11,073 nucleotides of DNA from Archaeoglobaceae archaeon (GTDB lineage Archaea > Halobacteriota > Archaeoglobi > Archaeoglobales > JdFR-42), in the NCBI GenBank assembly GCA_015523685.1, contig WAJW01000095.1:1-11073 (forward strand). The letters are read 5' to 3'. Shown here piece after piece: positions 1-5,963 of this stretch (positions are counted from its first letter, which is position 1; the number at the start of each line of letters is the position of its first letter). Under the pieces are notes generated by a model that was given only the letters and a program-made list of their open reading frames with translations, was not told the DNA's origin and searched no databases. A program made the translations under genes and the position numbers.

Positions 1-508
1 ATCCTGCATAGTCCACATCTCCCTTCATGGCCATGTATGCTCCCTGTGCCTCGCCTTCCGATGGGGCATTCACATAGGGAATTCCCATGTACTCCAGCAG
101 TCTCTTTGAGGTTTCAACAATATGTTCGTCAACCCTTCCACTCGCCTGGGCATATCGGAAGGCGTCTTCTGACCCCTCCGCAACGGCTTCACGCCATTTA
201 GATTCCATTTCTTCCCTGAGCATTTTCCTCTCCTGAATGGTGGCATGTTTGAAGGGAGGAGGCTCTCCATCAAATACGAATACAGGCCTGATCCCCTCCT
301 CGACAAGATTTGTTATTCTGTACAGAATTCCTGAAAGATGGGAGGTCATCCTTCCATTCCGATCCATGAGCGGTGTCCCATCTCTCTGCCTGATTATGCT
401 TATAAACTGATAGAGAGCGTTGAATGCGTCTATGGCGACTGTCCTGCCGGAGAGCTCTCTGAAATCAACCTCATGCCTGACCACCAGATCTCCTATATCC
501 ACTCCCAT
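1..508 (-). CDS. fen: Flap endonuclease 1 (FEN1/XPG family), N-terminal half, cut by the window edge
   Basis: This is a structure-specific 5' flap endonuclease/5'-3' exonuclease that trims Okazaki fragments and acts in excision repair, normally on PCNA. The first 169 residues are present and the frame is open to base 1; family members are about 330-345 aa, so roughly half is missing, including the usual C-terminal PCNA-binding tail. The N-terminus MGVDIGDLV and the segment GRTVAIDAFNALYQF are typical. Metal-binding acids are visible at D27 (AIDAFN), D80 (VFDGEPP) and E151/E153 (APSEGEAQ). The ATG at 506-508 matches the family N-terminus, whose Gly2 is catalytically important after Met removal. 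The start lies inside the 3' end of the JAMM gene (16 bp overlap), so the two are probably translated in a coupled way from one mRNA. Recognition is confident from sequence; only completeness is unknown. Confidence 0.95.
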   Translation of the reverse strand, partial: MGVDIGDLVVRHEVDFRELSGRTVAIDAFNALYQFISIIRQRDGTPLMDRNGRMTSHLSGILYRITNLVEEGIRPVFVFDGEPPPFKHATIQERKMLREEMESKWREAVAEGSEDAFRYAQASGRVDEHIVETSKRLLEYMGIPYVNAPSEGEAQGAYMAMKGDVDYAG

Positions 509-906
509 TTCATATCCCTTACATCTATTTTCACTTCGAGAATTTTACCTTTCCAGTAATAAGCCTTTAGTTCAGCATTGCCTGCAATGATCCATATAAA
601 ATCAGAGTTCCTCATATACTCCAGATCTCTCCCTGATGGTCGTGGAGGGGCGTAGGGATGGGAATGGTAAACTCCGATCACATCCAATCCTTTTTTCTCG
701 GCATCCATCCAGGCAAGATAAATCTCCTCGGCGGGTATCTCAAAAAGGGTGGGTGATTTGAGAGTGTTCGTCGCTTTTCTTATGGCGGTTACTTTCCATT
801 CTTCATTTCTCTTCCCGAATAAGAATCCACACGCTTCATTCGGGAAATCTTCATCTGCGTGAACAAATATCTCCCTTACAACACCTTCGGGTATAACGGC
901 TATCAT
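493..906 (-). CDS. JAMM/MPN-domain metallopeptidase
   Basis: This is a 137-aa single-domain zinc isopeptidase of the JAMM (JAB1/MPN/Mov34) family. The complete motif is visible: catalytic Glu at E24 in NEACGFLFG, then H81-S-H83, seven residues, S91, two residues, D94. The E-[SA]CGFLxG context looks more like the bacterial/archaeal Mec-like branch than the proteasomal subunits. In archaea such enzymes remove ubiquitin-like SAMP proteins from targets or process sulfur-carrier proteins; which applies here cannot be read from sequence. There is no signal peptide or membrane segment, so it is probably cytosolic. It sits 6 bp downstream of the small membrane protein gene and overlaps the FEN1 start by 16 bp, so the three probably share a transcript. 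No strong Shine-Dalgarno precedes the ATG at 904-906. Family certain, substrate unknown. Confidence 0.92.
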   Translation of the reverse strand: MIAVIPEGVVREIFVHADEDFPNEACGFLFGKRNEEWKVTAIRKATNTLKSPTLFEIPAEEIYLAWMDAEKKGLDVIGVYHSHPYAPPRPSGRDLEYMRNSDFIWIIAGNAELKAYYWKGKILEVKIDVRDMKWEWI

Positions 907-912
907 CCATAT

Positions 913-1239
913 TCAGCGGTATATTCTCCTTGCCAGATCATTCACGGTCTCATTCAGCAATCTCGTGTACGACTCCAGTTTCCTGTCAATGCTTTCCTCA
1001 AGACCCCTTACATTAATTCTCAATCCCCTCACCTGCTCGTCCATCATCTGTTCCATTCTCTTTAACCTCAACTCGATGCTTATCAGAAGAGAGGCAAGGG
1101 CTCCTATAAGAATCATTGCAGAGAGTATCAGCACCGGATCCGCCTCATGATAGATCGTGAGCCATCGAAATGTCAGGGTGAAAGAGGATATCACCATCAC
1201 AATAGAAAACAATATATCTCTGGGCTCCACATCAACCAC
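913..1239 (-). CDS. Small two-TM membrane protein with C-terminal coiled coil, unknown function
   Basis: This 108-aa protein is not one I recognise at family level. Residues about 8-27 and 35-54 are hydrophobic and look like two membrane helices. Residues about 55-105 are charged, with heptad-like Leu/Ile/Met spacing (IELRLKRMEQMM, then LEESIDRKLESYTRLLNETV), suggesting a cytoplasmic coiled coil and oligomerisation. By the positive-inside rule the basic C-terminal part should be cytosolic. The start taken is GTG at 1237-1239. An AT-rich TATA-like patch lies about 20-35 bases upstream, so the mRNA is probably leaderless or nearly so. It is the first gene of the apparent JAMM-FEN1 operon (6 bp to the JAMM start). 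It could anchor or scaffold the JAMM peptidase, but that is only inference from position. Confidence 0.75.
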   Translation of the reverse strand: MVDVEPRDILFSIVMVISSFTLTFRWLTIYHEADPVLILSAMILIGALASLLISIELRLKRMEQMMDEQVRGLRINVRGLEESIDRKLESYTRLLNETVNDLARRIYR

Positions 1240-1309
1240 CGATATGTGTAAGGTTTATAACATATATTATATTTTTGGATAATGTAATCACATTCAGAGG
1301 AGGGATACC
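1240..1309. promoter_or_regulatory. Divergent promoter region between membrane-protein operon and PSH protease
   Basis: This AT-rich intergenic stretch lies between two divergently transcribed genes. It contains TTTATAAC (about 1254-1261) and ATATATTATATTTTT (about 1262-1276), which can act as TATA-like elements in either direction. For the minus-strand gene these lie about 20-35 bases before the GTG at 1239. For the plus-strand gene they lie upstream of a Shine-Dalgarno GGAGGG (1299-1304). Exact transcription starts cannot be assigned by eye. Confidence 0.5.
1297..1304 (+). promoter_or_regulatory. Shine-Dalgarno (GAGGAGGG) pointing to an ATA start
   Basis: A strong anti-SD match, GAGGAGGG, ends 5 bases before the ATA codon at 1310 and 38 bases before the first ATG of the PSH gene at 1343. 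That is too far to serve the ATG but ideal for the ATA. It is the main reason for placing the PSH start at 1310. Confidence 0.65.
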
Positions 1310-2176
1310 ATAAAGAGAGGTGAGATCACAGCCATTGGACTGATGTTTGCCTGCTTTGTTGTTATCCCACTGCTAAGTGTATCGATTTCCCACACGTATC
1401 TGAAGGAAAACGTAAGGGTGTTTGAGAATCCCGAGAGAGTTTCCAATGCAATCTATTACATCGGGCTTATCCTTCTTTTCACCGGGATCATACTTATTCT
1501 GATAAAGCTCAATGCAGATAAATTATTCAAGGCCATTATTTTTTTCCTCATCCTGATATCAATCCAGTATGTCCTCCTCCCTTTTATGCCACCTTTTCTT
1601 GCCCTTGCCCTGGCAGTATCTCTGTCGTTGATCCTTTATTTCTGGCAATCCTGGCTCATCATTGATGCTGTTGGCATAATGCTTGCGGTGGGAATAACCG
1701 CAATCTTCGGAATATCCCTCTCCCCGATTCCGGCGGTAATTCTTCTGGCAATACTTGCCATCTATGATTACCTTTCGGTATACAGAACGGGACACATGAT
1801 CTCTCTTGCAGAGGCGGTTGTGAAGCTCAGAGTACCCATACTCCTTATCTTCCCGTTCAGATGGGATTTTAGTCTCAAAGATGATATAAACGAAATGAAA
1901 GAGTCTGGAGCCTATTTCCTCGGACTTGGAGATCTCATAATTCCTTCCATCCTCGTTGTTTCTGCAAATACGTTCATGGGCGGAGGAAATTCATTGCTGA
2001 ACGTCCATGCCCTCTCTGCACTGGCAGGCACAGTAGCTGGATTTATCGCCATGATGATCAGCGCAAAGATCAGAGGGGGGGCACATCCCGGACTTCCATT
2101 CCTAAATGGAGGCGCCATCCTTGGATTCTTTATTTCCCTGATTATCTTTCAGAATCTTCCTGAGTTCTTTTTTTAA
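1310..2176 (+). CDS. Presenilin-like (PSH) intramembrane aspartyl protease, apparent ATA start
   Basis: This is an archaeal presenilin/signal-peptide-peptidase homologue, a multi-pass membrane protease that cuts within transmembrane helices. About nine hydrophobic helices are visible. The two catalytic aspartates lie in IYDYLSVYRT (D153, counting from base 1310) and GLGDLIIPS (D208), and the PAL-equivalent motif is GLPFLNGGA near residue 263. The first conventional start is the ATG at 1343, but the frame is open from 1283 and encodes KRGEITAIGL just before it. Those residues complete TM helix 1 and match the family's usual N-terminal length. A GGAGGG at 1299-1304 sits 5 bases before an ATA at 1310, and no ATG, GTG or TTG lies in frame upstream. 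I therefore give 1310 as the likely start (288 aa; 277 aa from 1343). The last 75 bp overlap the convergent GTPase gene. Family assignment confident; start less so. Confidence 0.92.
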   Translation: MKRGEITAIGLMFACFVVIPLLSVSISHTYLKENVRVFENPERVSNAIYYIGLILLFTGIILILIKLNADKLFKAIIFFLILISIQYVLLPFMPPFLALALAVSLSLILYFWQSWLIIDAVGIMLAVGITAIFGISLSPIPAVILLAILAIYDYLSVYRTGHMISLAEAVVKLRVPILLIFPFRWDFSLKDDINEMKESGAYFLGLGDLIIPSILVVSANTFMGGGNSLLNVHALSALAGTVAGFIAMMISAKIRGGAHPGLPFLNGGAILGFFISLIIFQNLPEFFF

Positions 2177-3067
2177 CGATTCTATCCCTTCTGACGTGCT
2201 CACGGATATGCGGAAAAGCTCATCTCTTTCATGAAGATCTGACTTGCTGTATACGGGCAGCACCGGAACCGGAAAACTCTTTCTTATCTCATTCATGAGG
2301 TTGATCTGGTCTCCCAGGGGATACCCGCAGTGTCCTGTTGGATCAATAAGAAAGACTATGACATCCGAGAGGTGTCTGAGACAGAGGATGGCCTTCCTTT
2401 CTATAACATTCCTCTTTGAAAGAGGCCTGTCCAGAAGTCCGGGAGTATCGAGTATCTGATATTTTTCACCTTCCATTTTGAAAAATCCCACATGGATGGC
2501 AGTTGTCGTGAAAGGATACGATGCTATCTTTGGTTTTACACTCGATATCTCCGAAACGAGACTTGTTTTCCCGACGTTGGGGTAGCCTGCAACGACTATG
2601 GTCGGCAGTTCCCTTATTGACGGGAGATTTTTGAGTTCGTTCCTAACCCTGTTAAGGAACACGAGACTGTCATCGATATCATTCACAATGGATGATATCC
2701 TGCCGTAAGCCTTTTTCAAAACATCTGCAGGATTATTGCTTCTCTTCGCCTCCCTTGAGTGAATATTCCCGATTCTCCTGACCTGCTTTGCAGCCCAGGA
2801 GAGATGGGAAAGGGATTTCTTTATCTCATCCACTCCTGCAATCAGATCTATCAGCTCAAAATAGAAGGGGGGGAGTCTTTCATATGTTGGATGGGCCTTC
2901 ACCACCTTTATGAGGTAATCATGTATCACATTCGATGCGGTCAGTATTTTTGTGGCTACCCTCTCTCTCTCTTTCCTGGCTGATATCCTGCTCGCCCTTC
3001 TGAATGCCTTATCCAGAAGTTCTCTGGATGTAAGCACAGTGGGAACTTTTTTATAGTTTAAAATCAT
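2102..3067 (-). CDS. Nog1-like GTPase (Obg/Nog1 superfamily)
   Basis: This GTPase resembles archaeal homologues of NOG1, a factor in large ribosomal subunit assembly. Residues to about 155 form the helical Nog1-type N-domain, starting from VPTVLTSRELLDKAFRRAS. The G domain follows, numbered here from the upstream TTG at 3076 (subtract 3 for the ATG start): G1 GYPNVGKTS at 164-172, G2 threonines in PFTTTAIHVG near 190, G3 DTPG at 210-213, G4 SKSD at 277-280 where NKxD is usual, and a G5-like STSEG near 293. The ATG at 3065-3067 (321 aa) fits family starts better than the TTG at 3076. A TATA-like patch at 3095-3108 lies about 33 bases upstream, implying a nearly leaderless mRNA. The last 24 codons overlap the convergent PSH gene. 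It is shorter than eukaryotic NOG1, as expected for archaea. Confidence 0.9.
   Translation of the reverse strand: MILNYKKVPTVLTSRELLDKAFRRASRISARKERERVATKILTASNVIHDYLIKVVKAHPTYERLPPFYFELIDLIAGVDEIKKSLSHLSWAAKQVRRIGNIHSREAKRSNNPADVLKKAYGRISSIVNDIDDSLVFLNRVRNELKNLPSIRELPTIVVAGYPNVGKTSLVSEISSVKPKIASYPFTTTAIHVGFFKMEGEKYQILDTPGLLDRPLSKRNVIERKAILCLRHLSDVIVFLIDPTGHCGYPLGDQINLMNEIRKSFPVPVLPVYSKSDLHERDELFRISVSTSEGIESLKKELRKILKDNQGNKESKDGASI
2168..2174 (+). terminator. Possible oligo-T terminator at the end of the PSH gene
   Basis: A run of seven T falls on the last codons and stop codon of the PSH protease. Archaeal RNA polymerase often terminates at T tracts without a hairpin, so this may end the plus-strand transcript and limit antisense reading into the GTPase gene. 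Because the tract also encodes the Phe-rich C-terminus, it could be coincidental. Confidence 0.35.
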
Positions 3068-3094
3068 ACTAATCAATGAAAATAATAATCGAAG

Positions 3095-3109
3095 TATTTA
3101 TATATTATT
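3095..3109. promoter_or_regulatory. Shared TATA-like element between Nog1-like GTPase and HTH-CBS gene
   Basis: TATTTATATATTATT is near-symmetric and the only strong TATA candidate in the 78-bp gap. Leftward it predicts a start of transcription near the GTPase ATG at 3067. Rightward it predicts a short leader carrying the Shine-Dalgarno at 3133-3137. It probably serves both genes or contains two overlapping boxes. Confidence 0.55.
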
Positions 3110-3145
3110 GTCAGCTTTAATAGTTGTAAATAGGAGGATGATGTA

Positions 3146-4024
3146 ATGGAACTTACCCAGATTCAGAAAGATATATTGCTTGCGTTAATTACTCTGGCAA
3201 GACAGAAAGGGCCTGTAGCCATTAAGGGTGAAGAGATTGCTGAGATGATCAACAGAAATCCAGGAACGGTCAGAAATCAGATGCAGGCGCTCAGGGCTCT
3301 TGGGCTTGTTGAAGGTGTACCCGGCCCGAAAGGTGGATACAGACCGACCGCAAAATCCTACGAGGTTCTTTCAATCACACCCATGGAGGAGGAGGCTCCG
3401 GTTCCGGTATACGTGAATGGTGAACTTATGGAAGAACTCGTCCCGGAGGAAATTGATTTCACAACTCTGAGGCATCCTGAGGTTTGTCAGGCAAACATAA
3501 GAGTTCTCGGCGATATAAAAAACATTAACATAGGAGACAGTGTCAGAATAGGGCCCACCCCGGTTAACGAGCTTGTCATTGTTGGAGAGGTTGTGGGGCG
3601 GGATGACACCCAGAATTCAATTCTGTGCTCGATAAAGGAGATGGTGTCTCTCCCTAAGAAGACAGTGGAGGAATACATGAAATCACCGGTGATAACCGTG
3701 AGGGCTGATGAGCCAATTCTGGATGCAACAAAGAGGATGGTGAATGCCGGAATCGTAAACGCACCTGTTGAATCGGATGGAAGGCTCATAGGGCTTTTCA
3801 CTCTCAGAGAAACCGCCAAAGCGCTCTCTGAAGGGAGAGTCAATCATCCGGTCTCTGATTACATGAACAAAAGAATTGTAACGGTTTCAAGAGAAACAAC
3901 ACTGAGAGAAGCCATAACCCTGATGAACGAAAACCACGTGAGATTGCTCGTTGTGGTGGATGACGGTAAACCTGTGGGTGTGATAACAGAAACAAACGTT
4001 CTCAGGGAGCTTTCACCCATTTAA
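3146..4024 (+). CDS. Predicted transcriptional regulator: N-terminal winged helix plus two C-terminal CBS domains
   Basis: This 292-aa protein combines a DNA-binding module with a ligand-sensing module. Residues about 1-75 form a winged helix-turn-helix (GEEIAEMINRNPGTVRNQMQALRALGLVE, then a glycine-rich wing PGPKGGYRPT). Residues about 80-165 are an intermediate domain with LGDIKNINIGDSVRIGPTPV. Two CBS repeats follow at about 178-230 (MKSPVITVRADEPILDA) and 239-290 (MNKRIVTVSRETTLREA). CBS pairs usually bind adenine nucleotides or S-adenosyl ligands, so this is probably a metabolite-responsive archaeal regulator; target genes are unknown. The ATG at 3146 is preceded by GGAGG at 3133-3137 with 8-base spacing, so the start is well supported. 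It is divergent from the Nog1-like GTPase and could regulate it or itself through the shared promoter. Its stop overlaps nreA by 12 bp. Confidence 0.9.
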   Translation: MELTQIQKDILLALITLARQKGPVAIKGEEIAEMINRNPGTVRNQMQALRALGLVEGVPGPKGGYRPTAKSYEVLSITPMEEEAPVPVYVNGELMEELVPEEIDFTTLRHPEVCQANIRVLGDIKNINIGDSVRIGPTPVNELVIVGEVVGRDDTQNSILCSIKEMVSLPKKTVEEYMKSPVITVRADEPILDATKRMVNAGIVNAPVESDGRLIGLFTLRETAKALSEGRVNHPVSDYMNKRIVTVSRETTLREAITLMNENHVRLLVVVDDGKPVGVITETNVLRELSPI

Positions 4025-5224
4025 GAAATCATAAATGGATCTCTGCTCTTTGAACTCTCTGAGCATGGATAGTCTGGGGAGCCATTTTTGAAATGGCGTC
4101 CTTATCCTATTTTTGATTCTCTCCACCGCCTGATCAACATTTTCAAAAATTTCGGGTTTGCTTTTCATTGCATTCCTTACACCCTCTTCCACAACCCACA
4201 CACCCAGGGGAGCCCAGTAGGATGGGTGGATTTCTCTGACAACCATCGCTCCCGCCTGTTTTTTCCGCTCGTTCAGGTATTCAAGGACTGGAAGTCTCCC
4301 CGCATAATACCCACCCCCCAGTACAGAGTAGGTTTTTTTCACACCTCTTCTTTCCCTGTCAACCTCAATGACCGCACTTCCAGAGCTCCACAGGCTGTTT
4401 TTTGTCCATATCTCCACTATTTCAAAGAAATAAGGTGCGGGCATTAAAAGGACCTCAAAATGATTTCCGAAATGCTCATAGCTGAAAAGGAGGAATTCAT
4501 TTATCTGATCATACATCATAATCCTGGCAATCAGTTCCTTTCCCGCTGTGTCATGTACGGCGGTCACAGCCCATCTCGTCGGCACAAGTCTCCTGTCCCT
4601 CTTCTTACCCAGCAGACCAGCTGTCAGAAGCCTCTGAATGTGATACGTTGAAACTCCATTATCAAGAAGCTCGGCGGTAATTTCACTGACCCTCGCATCC
4701 GTGTCACCCACTGCCCTCTCCACCTTATGAGGGACCTTTGGATTATCCACAACTCTGAGATCTTTCACAGTACCTGATATTCCATGAGGAGCGAGAGTAT
4801 CGTCAAACCTCATACTGTTATTCCCTATTTTACTGAATTTCGCCTCAACATCAATTGGAGAACCACTCAATGCGATTTCCTGGACATATTGAAGCATCCT
4901 GCCCGGATCTCTTGCCTCTTCCACATTTACCCTGAAATTCCCCCTCACGAGACCTGTCCTGAACCTGAGAACATCCTCGATCCTCCCTCCCGCCCATTCA
5001 CCCGGGTTGTCCGTTATCTCAGGAGGGGCGTCGGTGATCGAAATAAGGGGGCCTGCGTTAACCGCGGGATAACCGTATCTTCCAACAAAGACAGACGGGG
5101 GAGTGGGATCTATCAGATGATCCCTCACTTCATACCTGCTCAGAAACCTGAATCTCTCTGTGATGGGGCACTTACTCCTGCCACAGAGCAGATTTCCCTT
5201 GCACCTGACACACAGCCTGCTCAT
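4013..5224 (-). CDS. nreA: NreA-type DNA repair protein with PCNA-interacting C-terminus
   Basis: This 403-aa protein matches the archaeal Nre family (DUF650 then DUF651), implicated in DNA-damage repair through PCNA. An N-terminal zinc-finger-like cluster is visible: C5, C8, C14 and C19 (CVRCKG, LLCGRSKCP). The N-terminal half has family-like segments such as DPTPPSVFVGRYGYPAVNAGPL and DNPGEWAGG; the C-terminal half has VLGGGYYAGRLPVLEYL and REIHPSYWAPLGVWVVEEGVR. The final residues QRSIYDFLNG contain a PIP box, Q394-x-x-I397-x-x-F400-L401, expected to dock on PCNA. The start ATG at 5222-5224 lies about 30 bases after the TATA-like GGATTTATTATGG. The gene follows the S4-methyltransferase with a 54-bp gap, and its 3' end overlaps the CBS gene by 12 bp. 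Biochemical activity of the family is poorly defined. No frameshift or missing segment is seen. Confidence 0.92.
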   Translation of the reverse strand: MSRLCVRCKGNLLCGRSKCPITERFRFLSRYEVRDHLIDPTPPSVFVGRYGYPAVNAGPLISITDAPPEITDNPGEWAGGRIEDVLRFRTGLVRGNFRVNVEEARDPGRMLQYVQEIALSGSPIDVEAKFSKIGNNSMRFDDTLAPHGISGTVKDLRVVDNPKVPHKVERAVGDTDARVSEITAELLDNGVSTYHIQRLLTAGLLGKKRDRRLVPTRWAVTAVHDTAGKELIARIMMYDQINEFLLFSYEHFGNHFEVLLMPAPYFFEIVEIWTKNSLWSSGSAVIEVDRERRGVKKTYSVLGGGYYAGRLPVLEYLNERKKQAGAMVVREIHPSYWAPLGVWVVEEGVRNAMKSKPEIFENVDQAVERIKNRIRTPFQKWLPRLSMLREFKEQRSIYDFLNG

Positions 5225-5245
5225 ACAGTAAACACCTGCCGTACA

Positions 5246-5258
5246 TCCATAATAAATC
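5246..5258 (-). promoter_or_regulatory. TATA-like element upstream of nreA
   Basis: On the minus strand, ATTTATTATGG lies in the 54-bp gap between the S4-methyltransferase and nreA, centred about 30 bases before the nreA ATG. This spacing would give a leaderless or nearly leaderless mRNA, so nreA may have its own promoter besides read-through from the methyltransferase gene. Confidence 0.4.
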
Positions 5259-5278
5259 CAGTCTGTGCAACGAAACTT

Positions 5279-5914
5279 CTAAATTTTCTTGAGAACAACA
5301 TAAACCTCCTTCCTGGGTGATTTTTCGATTCCCAGTATTTTGAGATCTCCGAAATCAGATGATGTCGGGTCCATCTCATCAACACCCTTGAAAACCACCA
5401 GTACCTTTCCCTGTTTCTTTAAAATACGGGTGTATTTCCTGAGAAGTTTGAGCGATCCGTCTACCTCTGTGGTAACATCAATAAGAATGACATCCATAAT
5501 TCCCAGGGTTTCAGGAGGTACCCTGAAGGCATCACCGAATAACACCCTGACATTTTCAAATTTATCCTCTATTTTTCTCAATTTTTCTTCAAATTCTTTG
5601 CTGAACTCAATCCCTGTTACAAATCCAGCCTTTTCACATGCGTATAGCAGAAAACCTCCTGAAGAACTTCCCACATCCAGAACCCTGTCACCAGAATGTA
5701 TGAGGCCATATTTTTCGTCGAGCATTTTCAGTTTCCAGTACCCTGCAGGCCGATCTTCATTCAGGACGCATATCTCCGATGAAAAATCAACATCGAGGGA
5801 GGGTTTTGTCACCTTCTTCCCATCAACCCTCACCGAGCCCATTTTTATAAGCCTTTTTGCTCCCTGTCTGGAGGATGCATGGCCGAGGGCCACCATGAGT
5901 TCATCGAGTCTCAC
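5279..5914 (-). CDS. S4-domain, FtsJ-like RNA 2'-O-methyltransferase (TlyA-like)
   Basis: An N-terminal S4 RNA-binding domain (LDELMVALGHASSRQGAKRL, then MGSVRVDGKKVTKPS) is fused to a Rossmann-fold SAM methyltransferase. Counting from the GTG at 5914 (211 aa), motif I LDVGSSSGGF is at about 79-88. The K-D-K-E tetrad of ribose 2'-O-methyltransferases appears complete: K61 (AGYWKLK), D146 (LIDVT), K176 (VVFKG) and E203 (KEVYVV). The likely substrate is rRNA or tRNA, as for TlyA and FtsJ proteins. The frame is open upstream to an ATG at 5980, but TlyA-like proteins start right at the R-L-D-E-L segment, the GTG at 5912-5914 begins exactly there, and a TATA-like AAAATAATATC lies about 33 bases before it. 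The longer version would overlap the divergent NMD3-like gene. It is 54 bp upstream of nreA and may be co-transcribed. Confidence 0.88.
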   Translation of the reverse strand: MRLDELMVALGHASSRQGAKRLIKMGSVRVDGKKVTKPSLDVDFSSEICVLNEDRPAGYWKLKMLDEKYGLIHSGDRVLDVGSSSGGFLLYACEKAGFVTGIEFSKEFEEKLRKIEDKFENVRVLFGDAFRVPPETLGIMDVILIDVTTEVDGSLKLLRKYTRILKKQGKVLVVFKGVDEMDPTSSDFGDLKILGIEKSPRKEVYVVLKKI

Positions 5915-5917
5915 ATC

Positions 5918-5955
5918 CCATATATCAAAACTATTATGAGATATTATTTTCCAAT
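5918..5955. promoter_or_regulatory. Divergent promoter between S4-methyltransferase and NMD3-like gene
   Basis: This is a short AT-rich gap. Minus strand: AAAATAATATC at about 5942-5952 lies about 33 bases before the GTG at 5914. Plus strand: CATATATCAAAAC at about 5919-5931 lies about 40 bases before the GTG at 5964. Both are reasonable TATA-like boxes, and both disagree with the longer 5980 start for the methyltransferase, which would bury them in coding sequence. Confidence 0.4.
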
Positions 5956-5963
5956 TCTGAACC

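Noticed and set aside
70..306. Minus-strand ORF of 78 codons over the FEN1 region
   Set aside because: It is out of frame with the FEN1 reading frame, which runs open from 508 to base 1 with all family motifs; the 78-codon frame has no recognisable features.
3068..3076. TTG start for the Nog1-like GTPase
   Set aside because: An ATG three codons downstream (3065-3067) gives a family-like N-terminus and fits the TATA spacing equally well.
3138..3146. Two-codon mini-ORF ATG-ATG-TAA overlapping the CBS gene start (TAATG)
   Set aside because: The GGAGG directly abuts its first ATG, too close for initiation, while spacing to the ATG at 3146 is normal; most likely chance.
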